DNA of 64,000 nucleotides, taken from NCBI GenBank assembly GCA_934667095.1, contig CAKULE010000004.1, positions 1 through 64,000 of the forward strand, written 5' to 3'. The notes beneath the pieces are model-generated. The model did no database searches and was not told where the DNA came from. It saw nothing but the letters and a program-made list of their open reading frames with translations. A program made the position numbers and the translations under genes. Position 1 is the first letter of the stretch, and every line of letters begins with the position of its first letter. Positions 7,576-15,424 of this stretch are shown piece by piece. This DNA is from an uncultured Oscillospiraceae bacterium. Its GTDB lineage: Bacteria > Bacillota > Clostridia > Oscillospirales > Oscillospiraceae.

Positions 7576-8634
7576 ATGGACAACAATTCCGTTAAGCTCC
7601 CGACCGAACCCCCCAAGGGGAGCCTTGTGGGCCGTATTTACCGCAACGCCTACGTGCGCTACCTGTTCTTCGGTCTGGTGATCTGCCTGCTGCCTCTGCT
7701 GGCTAAGAGCGGCATCATGCCCGGCTCGTTCCTGATCAATCTGGGCGGCACTATCATTTTCGCCATCGTAGCTCTCGGCCTGAACCTGCTGCTGGGCTAC
7801 TCCGGCCTGATTTCTCTGGGTACTGCCGGCTTTATGGGTCTTGGTGCCTACATATCCGGTTACCTGACCCAGTCCATCAAGCTGCCCTTCCTCGTGGCGG
7901 TGCTCATTGCCATCGTGGTGGCTGCGCTGATCGGCGTGCTGGTGGGCTTCGTATCCCTGCGCGTGGCCGGCATCTATCTGGCCATTGCCACCTTGTGTGT
8001 GTCTGAGATCCTCCGTAAGACCTTCGAGGAGCTGGACCAGTTCACCAACGGCTTCTCTGGTCTGACTGCCAGCTACCCTGTGATCTTCGGAGTGAAGCTC
8101 AGCCGCGAGGCGTCCTTCATTATGCTGGCCATCGTGCTGGTGCTGGTGATGATGCTCACCCACAATCTGGTCAACGGCCAGATGGGCCGTGCCCTCCACG
8201 CCATGCGCGGCAGTGAGGTGGCGGCTCAGGCCATGGGCATCAACCTGCTGAAGTACCGCCTTGTGGTGTTTGCTATCGCCACGGCCTACGCGGCCCTCGG
8301 CGGCGCTCTGTACATGCACTTTGTCAAGTTCTCCTACCCCTCCACCTGGATCATGATGCTCTCCCTGAACGTGCTGGCCATGGTGGTCATCGGCGGCTTG
8401 CGCTCTATCTACGGCACGGTCATCGGCGCACTCATCGTGTACGCCGTGCCCGATCTGGTGCTCAAGCGCATCCCCGTGATCGGCAAGATCGACGGTATCG
8501 CCTACATCTTCACCGGCGTGCTCATCATTCTGGTGGTCATGTTCTACCCCAACGGCGTGGTCGGCCTGCGTACCGACATCAAGCGCCTGTTCACCCGTAA
8601 AAACAAGAAGCAGGGAGGTGCCGGACATGAGTGA
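7576..8634 (+). CDS. ABC transporter permease, LivM family
   Basis: Second permease subunit, 352 aa and polytopic. The LivM core GLNLLLGYSGLISLGTAGFM occurs near residues 70-90, and GGLRSIYGTVIGA near 275. An N-terminal cytoplasmic stretch of about 30 residues precedes the first helix. AGGAGGGGG lies upstream of the ATG. It overlaps the next gene by 8 nt. It would form the heterodimeric channel with the LivH-type partner. Confidence 0.92.
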   Translation: MDNNSVKLPTEPPKGSLVGRIYRNAYVRYLFFGLVICLLPLLAKSGIMPGSFLINLGGTIIFAIVALGLNLLLGYSGLISLGTAGFMGLGAYISGYLTQSIKLPFLVAVLIAIVVAALIGVLVGFVSLRVAGIYLAIATLCVSEILRKTFEELDQFTNGFSGLTASYPVIFGVKLSREASFIMLAIVLVLVMMLTHNLVNGQMGRALHAMRGSEVAAQAMGINLLKYRLVVFAIATAYAALGGALYMHFVKFSYPSTWIMMLSLNVLAMVVIGGLRSIYGTVIGALIVYAVPDLVLKRIPVIGKIDGIAYIFTGVLIILVVMFYPNGVVGLRTDIKRLFTRKNKKQGGAGHE

Positions 8635-9448
8635 GAACCACAGTGCGCACACTCTGGCGGACGGCCTGGTGCTGGACGTCAACGACCTGTCCATTCAGTT
8701 CGGCGGCTTGAAGGCGGTGGAGGCCCTCTCCTTTCAGGTAAAGGAGAAGGAGATCTTTGGCCTCATCGGCCCCAACGGCGCAGGTAAGACCACGGCATTC
8801 AACTGCATTACCCAGTTCTACCATCCTGACCGCGGTCAGGTCATCTTCCGCACCCGCAGCGGCGAGGTGATGGATCTGGTGGGCCATCCCGTCCATGAGA
8901 TCATCAAGCTGGGTCTGGTGCGCACCTTCCAGAACGTGGAGGTCATCAAGGAGCTGTCCCTGATCGACAACGTGCTCATCGGCGCCCACACCGACTTCAA
9001 GGCCACCATTTTCGAGCAGGCGCTCCGCCTGCCCCGGGCCAGAAGGGAAGAGCGGGAGATGCGCCGCAAGGCCGAGCAGGCTCTGGAATTCATGGGCATC
9101 GGCGAACTGAAGGACCTGCCCGCCGGCGGCCAGCCCTACGGTGTGCTGAAGAAGGTGGAGATGGCCCGCACCCTGATGGCGGAGCCCAAGCTCATCATTC
9201 TGGATGAGCCCGCCGCCGGTCTGAACGATTCCGAGACTGCCGATCTGGCGGAGACTATCCGCCGCATCCGGGACGCCTACGATTGCACCATCCTTCTGGT
9301 GGAGCATGACATGCGTCTGGTCATGGGCATCTGTGACCGCATCTGCGCCATTTCCTTCGGCCAGTTCCTGGCCTGCGGCACTCCCGCCGAGATCCAGAGC
9401 AACAAGCTGGTCCAAGAGGCCTATCTGGGAGAGGAGGACGACGACTGA
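8627..9448 (+). CDS. ABC transporter ATP-binding protein, LivG family
   Basis: Cytoplasmic ATPase subunit of 273 aa. Walker A is GPNGAGKTT (about 44-52), Walker B is LIILDEPAAGL, and the switch His is in LLVEHDMRL. The signature region reads QPYGVLKKVEMAR, the variant usual for LivG-type ATPases, not LSGGQ. The ATG at 8627 has GGGAGGTG 6 nt upstream and overlaps the permease gene. The stop overlaps the start of the second ATPase by one base (TGATG). Confidence 0.92.
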   Translation: MSENHSAHTLADGLVLDVNDLSIQFGGLKAVEALSFQVKEKEIFGLIGPNGAGKTTAFNCITQFYHPDRGQVIFRTRSGEVMDLVGHPVHEIIKLGLVRTFQNVEVIKELSLIDNVLIGAHTDFKATIFEQALRLPRARREEREMRRKAEQALEFMGIGELKDLPAGGQPYGVLKKVEMARTLMAEPKLIILDEPAAGLNDSETADLAETIRRIRDAYDCTILLVEHDMRLVMGICDRICAISFGQFLACGTPAEIQSNKLVQEAYLGEEDDD

Positions 9449-10164
9449 TGAGCAACATCGCACTCTCTATCAAGGGCCTGACAGTCAACTACGGCGCGAT
9501 TCAGGCGGTAAAGGGCATCGACATCGAGGTCCACGAGGGCAGCGTCGTGGCGCTGCTGGGCGCCAACGGCGCCGGAAAGACCTCCACGCTGCGTACCATC
9601 TCCGGCCTGACTCCTGCCTCCGGCGGTAAGATCGAGTTTTACGGCAAGGACATTACCAACATGGACACCGAGAAGATCGCCCGGCTGGGCGTGGCCCAGT
9701 CCCCGGAGGGCCGCCAGATCTTCGGCGACCTGACGGTGGAGGAGAACCTGAAGGTGGGTGCCTTCACGGTGAAGGACCGTAAGACCATCCAGAAGTGCTA
9801 TGACCGCTGTTACCGCTACTTCCCCCGGCTGGCGGAGCGCAAGCGCCAGATGGCTTATACCCTCTCCGGCGGCGAGCTGCAGATGCTGGCCATTGCCCGG
9901 GCTCTGATGTCTGATCCCAAGATCCTGCTGCTGGATGAGCCCTCTCTGGGCCTTGCGCCGCTGGTGGTGCGTGACATCTTCACCATCATCAACGAGATCA
10001 AAAAGGAGGGCACCACGGTGGTCATCGTGGAGCAGAACGCCCTCCAGACCCTGAAGATCGCAGACTTCGGCTACGTGCTGGAGGTCGGCCAGATCAGCAT
10101 GTCCGGCGAGGCCGGCGTGCTCATCAAGGACCCCAAGCTGGTCGAGGCCTATCTGGGCGGCTGA
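9448..10164 (+). CDS. ABC transporter ATP-binding protein, LivF family
   Basis: Second ATPase subunit, 238 aa. Walker A is GANGAGKTS, the signature is LSGGELQMLAIARAL, Walker B is ILLLDEPSLGLAP, and the switch region is VEQNA. LivF-type features such as VAQSPEGRQIFGDLTVEENL are clear. It is translationally coupled to the LivG-type gene and followed by 77 bp before the binding-protein gene. Confidence 0.93.
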   Translation: MSNIALSIKGLTVNYGAIQAVKGIDIEVHEGSVVALLGANGAGKTSTLRTISGLTPASGGKIEFYGKDITNMDTEKIARLGVAQSPEGRQIFGDLTVEENLKVGAFTVKDRKTIQKCYDRCYRYFPRLAERKRQMAYTLSGGELQMLAIARALMSDPKILLLDEPSLGLAPLVVRDIFTIINEIKKEGTTVVIVEQNALQTLKIADFGYVLEVGQISMSGEAGVLIKDPKLVEAYLGG

Positions 10165-10241
10165 CGCCCATCCCCCCCCGTGGTATTTCGGGTCGGCCTG
10201 CCGGCCCCACAAATACAACATATTTAATAGGAGGAAAAACA

Positions 10242-11534
10242 ATGAAGAAACTGGTATCCCTGTTGCTCGCCATGGCCATGGTCTTTGCTCTGACTGCTTG
10301 CGGCGACAAAAACCCCACCGGCTCCACCACCCCGACCAATAGCCCCAGCCAGACCGGCGAGCCCTCTCCGGGCACTGAGAAGAAGTATTCCCAGGGCGTG
10401 ACCGATACCACCATCAAGATCGCCAACTCCGCTGCCACCTCCGGCGCTTACGCCCCCGTGGGCGTGCCCTTCAACGCCGGCATTCAGGCTTACCTGAACA
10501 TGGTCAACGCCTCCGGCGGCATCGATGGCCGCACCATCGAGTTCCTGCACACCGACGACGAGTTCGATCCCGTCAAGGGTAAGGCCGCCCTGCAGAACTT
10601 CGTGGAGGACGAGAAGGTCTTCGCCATCGTCGGCCACTTTGGCACTCCTGTTGTGGGCGCCACCATCGGCGACCTGAAGGACTATGGCATTCCCTCCGTG
10701 TACTTCGCCACCGGCATTGGCCAGCTGTATGCCGACCATGCCACCACCAATGAGGAAGGCTACAACATCTTCCCCGTGCAGCCCATCTACACCACTGAGG
10801 GCCAGATCATGGTTGCCCGCGGCGTTGGTTCCTTCAATGCCACCAAGATCGGCATTATCTACACCAACGACGACGCTGGTAAGGACATGCTCACCGGCGC
10901 TGAGGCCAAGTGCAAGGAACTGAACATCCCCTACGTGGCTGAGCAGGTCACCGCTGGTTCCGCCGACGTGTCCGCTGCTGTCACCGCCATCAAGAACTCC
11001 GGCGTGGACTTCATCATCTGCGCCGCCATTCAGGCCACCATGCCCACCATCGTGAAGGAACTGGCCGCTCAGGGCAACACCGCTCCCGTTATCACCACTT
11101 ACGTGAACGTGTCCTCCGCCATTCCTCCCCTGGTCTCCGCTGACATCGCCGGCAAGTTCGACGTGTACGGCAATGGCTGGGTCGCCTATGACGATGCCGA
11201 CGCTCTCGCCCTGTATCAGGAGTGGGTCAGCAAGATCGACGAGTCCTACACCATGAACGCCTATGCCCAGACCGGCTGGATCGCCGCCCACTTCTTCTGC
11301 GAGGGCCTGCGCCGTATCGAGGGCCAGGACATCACCTGGGAGAACTACATGAACGCCCTTGAGACCGGCGGCTACATCCAGAACCCCTTCGGCGGCAAGA
11401 TCGACTATGCCAACGGCGTCCGCGCCGGTACGCAGGAAATGAACCTGGCCAAGATCAACCCCGACGTTGATGGCGGCTGGGAGCTGGTGGACGGCCTCCA
11501 GAGCATGGAGAGCCTGCTGGCTGCTGCGAAGTAA
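10242..11534 (+). CDS. extracellular substrate-binding lipoprotein of the HAAT transporter
   Basis: Solute-binding protein of 430 aa, type I periplasmic-binding fold (LivJ/Peripla_BP_6 family). A lipoprotein signal peptide ends in LTAC at about residue 20. A Thr/Pro/Ser-rich linker follows, and the two-lobed domain begins at about 50 (DTTIKIANSAATSGAYAP). The ATG lies 7 nt after GGAGG. Placement at the end of the transporter genes, followed by a strong RNA hairpin, fits the usual higher expression of binding proteins. The ligand cannot be deduced from sequence; it is not necessarily leucine, isoleucine or valine. Confidence 0.9.
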   Translation: MKKLVSLLLAMAMVFALTACGDKNPTGSTTPTNSPSQTGEPSPGTEKKYSQGVTDTTIKIANSAATSGAYAPVGVPFNAGIQAYLNMVNASGGIDGRTIEFLHTDDEFDPVKGKAALQNFVEDEKVFAIVGHFGTPVVGATIGDLKDYGIPSVYFATGIGQLYADHATTNEEGYNIFPVQPIYTTEGQIMVARGVGSFNATKIGIIYTNDDAGKDMLTGAEAKCKELNIPYVAEQVTAGSADVSAAVTAIKNSGVDFIICAAIQATMPTIVKELAAQGNTAPVITTYVNVSSAIPPLVSADIAGKFDVYGNGWVAYDDADALALYQEWVSKIDESYTMNAYAQTGWIAAHFFCEGLRRIEGQDITWENYMNALETGGYIQNPFGGKIDYANGVRAGTQEMNLAKINPDVDGGWELVDGLQSMESLLAAAK

Positions 11535-11565
11535 ACATCCCTTTGCCCGTGTAGACCGCACACAT

Positions 11566-11596
11566 ACTGGGGGGAGAGTACATCTCTCCCCCCAGT
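11566..11596 (+). other. intercistronic stem-loop downstream of the binding-protein gene
   Basis: A 13-bp perfect stem (ACTGGGGGGAGAG and its complement) with a 5-nt loop, not followed by a T run. It is more likely an mRNA stabiliser or processing element than a full terminator, letting the binding protein be expressed above the downstream enzymes. Confidence 0.65.
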
Positions 11597-11625
11597 GTCC
11601 ATTTCTGAAAAAGGAGAGAACAGCG

Positions 11626-12447
11626 ATGCCGTATTTCAAGTACAGCGACCAGGTAGAACTCTATTACGAGGTTCACGGCGACCCCAACGGGAAGGAGACC
11701 ATCGCCTTTTTTAACGGCGTGATGGCATCGGTCTCCAGCTGGAGCCTGCTTACACCGGTCTTTGAGCGGGCTGGCTTCCGGGTGATTCTGCACGACTTCA
11801 AGGGCCAGCTAAAGTCCTCCAAGCCGGCCGGCCCCTATACCTTTGCCCAGCACTGTGCCGAGGCCAAGGCTCTCTTTGAACACTTAGGCGTGGAGCGGTT
11901 GCATCTGGTAGGCACCTCCTATGGCGGCGAGACCGCCATGAAGTTCGCCATGCTCTACCCAGAGATGACCAAGTCTATCTCTGTCATCGACTCGGTCAGC
12001 GAACTGGATGCCGTGTGCGAGGGCTTCGTCCTCGGCTGGAAGGTCCTGTGCGACACCGGGGACGGGGAGACCTTCTTCTGGGGCATGGCCCCCAGCATCT
12101 ATGGCCCGGACTTCATCCGGGAGAACCAGGAGATGCTCTCCGCCCGGGCCAAGGCCCTGAAGGACGATCCTAACGGCTACCTGGCCGGGCAGAAGATTCT
12201 TTACGACAGCTTTGCCGCCGATGTGTACATGACCGACGATCTGCCTCGCATCCAGTGCCCGGCACTCATCCTGTGCGGCGAGCAGGATATCCTGAAGCCG
12301 CCGCGCTTCTCTGCCCTCATGGCGGAGCGCATCCCTGGCGCGGAATACGTCACCATCCCGAACTGCGGCCACGTGGCCATCTTTGAAAAGCCGAAGGAAC
12401 TGGAGTCGGCTATCTTTGGCTTCGTCATGAAACAGTGTATTTCTTGA
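11626..12447 (+). CDS. alpha/beta hydrolase (1 of 3 in cluster)
   Basis: Cytoplasmic alpha/beta-hydrolase of 273 aa, without a signal peptide. The triad is visible: nucleophile Ser in GTSYGGE (about 97), Asp in CGEQDILKPP (about 218) and His in NCGHVAIFEKP (about 246). The ATG at 11626 has AAGGAGAG 7 nt upstream; longer in-frame extensions run into the preceding gene and are rejected. The motif spacing matches that of the hydrolase at 13786 (GISYGGE, GCGHASMYEKP), so the two are paralogues flanking the CoA-transferase. It could hydrolyse a C-C bond (as meta-cleavage-type hydrolases do), an ester or a thioester. Confidence 0.88.
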   Translation: MPYFKYSDQVELYYEVHGDPNGKETIAFFNGVMASVSSWSLLTPVFERAGFRVILHDFKGQLKSSKPAGPYTFAQHCAEAKALFEHLGVERLHLVGTSYGGETAMKFAMLYPEMTKSISVIDSVSELDAVCEGFVLGWKVLCDTGDGETFFWGMAPSIYGPDFIRENQEMLSARAKALKDDPNGYLAGQKILYDSFAADVYMTDDLPRIQCPALILCGEQDILKPPRFSALMAERIPGAEYVTIPNCGHVAIFEKPKELESAIFGFVMKQCIS

Positions 12448-12469
12448 ACATCACAAGGAGTGAACAGTT

Positions 12470-13780
12470 ATGAGCTTTGAGAATAAGTACATTTCCGTGG
12501 AAAAAGCTCTCTCCATGGTCAAGAACGGCGACATCATCGTCACCGGTCTGGGTGCGGCGGAGGCCGGCCTGTTCATGGAAAACATCCACACCATTGCCGA
12601 TAAGGTCCGTGGTGTGACCATCGTCAACTGCAACCCTACCCACGCGGGTAAGTTCTACGCCCCCGAGTATGTGGATTCCTTCTCCGTGAACGGCTGGTTC
12701 TACGCCCCTCCCATGCGGAAGGCCCACGCCCAGGGCAACATGGCCTACATCCCCAACCATCTGCATCTGGCCGCCACTAAGTGGCTCTACCGCAACAAGC
12801 CCAATATCTTCGTGGCTTCCGCCTCTCTGCCTGACGAGCACGGCAACATCTCCCTGTCCACCTCTAACACCTATGAGACCCGGATGCTGGAGGCTGCTGA
12901 TCTGGTCATTCTGGAGGCCAACCCCAACTTCCCCTTCACCAGTGGTGACCTCATCGTCCCCATGGAGAAGGTGGACTATCTCATTGCCGCGGACTATCCC
13001 GTGCCTGTCATCCCCGATGTGCCCTCCAGCGATAAGGACCGCATCATCGGCCGCACCATCGCGGAGTTCGTGCCTGACGGCGCGTGCATCCAGCTGGGCA
13101 TCGGCGGCATCCCCAACGCCGTGGCCGAGTTCCTCAAGGAAAAGAACGATCTGGGCGTCCACACCGAGATGATCACCAGCAAGATGGTGGAGCTGATGCA
13201 GATGGGCGTCATCAACAATAAATATAAGCAGATCTGCACAGGTAAGATGGTGGCGACCTTCGCACTGGGCAATCAGGCGGTGTACGATTATCTGGACCAC
13301 AACCCCAACGTGGAGCTGCGGGACGGCGCTTGGGTCAACGACCCCTATGTCATCGCCCAGAACGACAACCAGATCTCCATTAACACCTCCTTGGAGATAG
13401 ACCTCACCGGCCAGTGCGCCTCTGAGTCCATCGGCTCCCGGCAGTTCTCCGGCACTGGCGGTCAGTCTGACACCGCCATCGGAGCCCAGATGTCTAAGAA
13501 CGGCCGCTCCATCATCGCCCTGTACTCCACCGCCATGGTGAAGGGGCCCGATGGCGAGCGCCGCGAGGTCTCCAAGATCGTGCCTCAGCTTCAGGCCGGA
13601 GCGGCGGTGAGCCTGTCCCGCAACGACGTGGATCTGGTCATTACCGAGTACGGCGTGGCTGACCTGCGGGGTACCAACATCCGTGAGCGGGTGGAGAGCC
13701 TTATCCAGATTGCCCATCCCAAGTTCCGCGACACCCTGTGGGATCAGGCTGTTGAGGTCGGTATCCTGGGTCGGAGGTAA
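12470..13780 (+). CDS. acetyl-CoA hydrolase/CoA-transferase family protein
   Basis: Cytoplasmic CoA-transferase of 436 aa, of the family containing 4-hydroxybutyrate CoA-transferase and succinyl-CoA:CoA transferase (Cat). It transfers CoA from a donor such as acetyl-CoA to a carboxylate. The nucleophilic Glu is probably the one in CASESIGSRQFSGTGGQSD (about residues 318-336), and GIGGIPNA (about 210) is the conserved CoA-site loop. The length is normal. It sits between the two paralogous hydrolases, 22 bp after the first and 5 bp before the second. It probably activates the transported acid; the acceptor is unknown. Confidence 0.9.
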   Translation: MSFENKYISVEKALSMVKNGDIIVTGLGAAEAGLFMENIHTIADKVRGVTIVNCNPTHAGKFYAPEYVDSFSVNGWFYAPPMRKAHAQGNMAYIPNHLHLAATKWLYRNKPNIFVASASLPDEHGNISLSTSNTYETRMLEAADLVILEANPNFPFTSGDLIVPMEKVDYLIAADYPVPVIPDVPSSDKDRIIGRTIAEFVPDGACIQLGIGGIPNAVAEFLKEKNDLGVHTEMITSKMVELMQMGVINNKYKQICTGKMVATFALGNQAVYDYLDHNPNVELRDGAWVNDPYVIAQNDNQISINTSLEIDLTGQCASESIGSRQFSGTGGQSDTAIGAQMSKNGRSIIALYSTAMVKGPDGERREVSKIVPQLQAGAAVSLSRNDVDLVITEYGVADLRGTNIRERVESLIQIAHPKFRDTLWDQAVEVGILGRR

Positions 13781-13785
13781 AAGCT

Positions 13786-14601
13786 ATGGCGCGCTTTGTT
13801 TTTCAGGATAAGTCCATCTACTACGAAGAGCATGGGAAGGGAAGACCCATCGTTGTACTCAACGGCATCATGATGTCCACCACCAGCTGGGCCGAGTTCG
13901 TGGAGCCATTCTCCGCTGACAACCGGCTCATCCTGCTGGATATGCTGGATCAGGGCCGCAGCGACCACATGGACGGCCCCTTCTCTCAGGCCCTTCAGGT
14001 GGACGTGGTCCTTGCGCTGCTGGACCATCTGGAGCTGGACAAGGTCTGCATGCTGGGCATTTCCTATGGCGGCGAGGTGGCTCTCCGCTTCGCGCTGGAG
14101 CACGGCGACCGGCTGGAACGGTTGATGCTGTTCAACACCACCTCCCGCACCGGTCCGTGGCTGGGCGATATCGGCGATGCCTGGAATCTGGCTGCCCATG
14201 ACGCTGATGCCTACTACCTGACCACCATCCCGGTGATCTACTCTCCCAAGTTCTACCGGGACAACAACGCGTGGATGGAGCACCGCCGGGAGGTCCTGCG
14301 GCCGGTGTTCGGCAATCCCAAGTTTGTGGAGTCTATGATTCGGCTGACCAACAGCTCTTCGGACTATGACGTATCCGATCGGCTGGAGGAGATCAAGACC
14401 CCCACCATGATTGTCTCTTGCATGGAGGACTATCTGACGCCCATGGAGGAGCAGCGTTACATTGCCGACCGTATCCCCGACTGCCAGTATGTGCTGATCC
14501 CGGGCTGCGGCCATGCCTCCATGTACGAGAAGCCGGTGCTCTTCGCCGCGCTGACTCTGGGCTTCTTCAACAATGTGAAGGAGAAGTTTAATATTTTATA
14601 A
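13786..14601 (+). CDS. alpha/beta hydrolase (2 of 3 in cluster)
   Basis: Alpha/beta-hydrolase of 271 aa. The oxyanion region is LNGIMMSTTSW, the nucleophile Ser is in LGISYGGEVALRFALEH (about 94), Asp is in SCMEDYLTP and His is in PGCGHASMYEKP. It is clearly paralogous to the hydrolase at 11626. Last gene of the operon; no terminator is obvious in the 100 bp before tetR, whose own promoter begins 20 bp after this stop. Two homologous hydrolases in one operon may act on successive intermediates or on different chain lengths (inference). Confidence 0.88.
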   Translation: MARFVFQDKSIYYEEHGKGRPIVVLNGIMMSTTSWAEFVEPFSADNRLILLDMLDQGRSDHMDGPFSQALQVDVVLALLDHLELDKVCMLGISYGGEVALRFALEHGDRLERLMLFNTTSRTGPWLGDIGDAWNLAAHDADAYYLTTIPVIYSPKFYRDNNAWMEHRREVLRPVFGNPKFVESMIRLTNSSSDYDVSDRLEEIKTPTMIVSCMEDYLTPMEEQRYIADRIPDCQYVLIPGCGHASMYEKPVLFAALTLGFFNNVKEKFNIL

Positions 14602-14621
14602 ATGCCGATATATGATTCGTG

Positions 14622-14650
14622 TTGCACTTTTCAGTTCTATCGGTTATAAT
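14622..14650 (+). promoter_or_regulatory. sigma-A promoter of tetR
   Basis: TTGCAC (14622-14627), a 17-nt spacer and a perfect TATAAT (14645-14650). Confidence 0.8.
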
Positions 14651-14658
14651 AACTCTCA

Positions 14659-14677
14659 GAAACTGAATTTTAGTTTC
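14659..14677. promoter_or_regulatory. operator-like palindrome at the tetR promoter
   Basis: GAAACTGAATTTTAGTTTC, an inverted repeat GAAACT-N7-AGTTTC covering the expected transcription start. Nested within it is TGAA-N7-TTCA (14664-14678), one base longer in the centre than the copies at 5374-5574. It suggests autorepression by the TetR protein. Confidence 0.55.
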
Positions 14678-14703
14678 AACTTCTAAGGTTATGAGGGAAC
14701 TAC

Positions 14704-15405
14704 ATGCAGGAAGAACTGGTGAACATGCCCCGCACGAAGCGGGGACGCACAACGCTCAACAACATTCTCAGTGCAGCGGCACAGATTTTTTACGAAAAAG
14801 GTTATCATGAGGCGTCTATCAACGACATCACCCGGCTGGCGGGTGTGGCTTCCGGTACCTTCTACGTCTATTTTGATGGGAAGTATAACCTTTATAAGTA
14901 TCTGCTGCTCCAATGCAGCCATAAGATCAGAAGCTACCTGAGCCGTTCGATCGAGGGCTGTTCCAGCCGTCTGGAGGTTGAGCGGGTCGGCATGAAGGCT
15001 TGGCTGGAATTCGTCATGGAGAACCAGTATATGTATCACATCATCTGGGAATCCATGTACGTGGACTACCATCTTTTCGAGCAATACTATGTGACCTTCG
15101 CCGCCGCCTATAAGAAGGGCCTTGACAAGGCCAAGGAGGCGGGGGATGTCGGCGATGTGGATACGGAGGTGCTGGCGTACACCCTGATGGGCGCCACCAA
15201 CTTCCTTGGCCTGAATTGGGGCCTGTTCCACACCGATCCCTCCCAGATCGACTACGTGGTGGAGCAGTTTGTCCGGATCATTGAGGGCAAGGCGTTCCCG
15301 GCGGCCGCACGGCCCTGTGAGCCCGTGCGGCTGGATAAGCCGCTGCCCCATGAGCCCCGATTCAAGTTCCGTGTTACCGTGGACGAGCCTGAGGAGGAGA
15401 CCTGA
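14704..15405 (+). CDS. TetR/AcrR-family transcriptional regulator
   Basis: One-component repressor of 233 aa. The N-terminal TetR helix-turn-helix (about 12-60) is clear: ILSAAAQIFYEKGYHEASIN, then ITRLAGVASGTFYVYF. The remaining residues form an all-helical ligand and dimer domain with no recognisable specificity. The ATG follows GAGGG. The gene is downstream of the hydrolase/transporter operon and upstream of the third hydrolase (19-bp gap), with its own promoter and a palindrome at the start site. It is the best candidate to bind the TGAA-N6-TTCA sites at 5374, 5515 and 5559 and to respond to a CoA ester or the substrate, which is inference. Confidence 0.9.
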   Translation: MQEELVNMPRTKRGRTTLNNILSAAAQIFYEKGYHEASINDITRLAGVASGTFYVYFDGKYNLYKYLLLQCSHKIRSYLSRSIEGCSSRLEVERVGMKAWLEFVMENQYMYHIIWESMYVDYHLFEQYYVTFAAAYKKGLDKAKEAGDVGDVDTEVLAYTLMGATNFLGLNWGLFHTDPSQIDYVVEQFVRIIEGKAFPAAARPCEPVRLDKPLPHEPRFKFRVTVDEPEEET

Positions 15406-15424
15406 AAGAAAGCTGGGATCTCTT

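Noticed and set aside
10224..11639. A long open frame (about 470 codons) on the minus strand opposite the binding-protein gene
   Set aside because: It is low-complexity Gly/Val/His-rich, mirrors the codon bias of the real gene, has no ribosome-binding site and matches no family. The same holds for long antisense frames opposite livM, pgi, glgB and lon.
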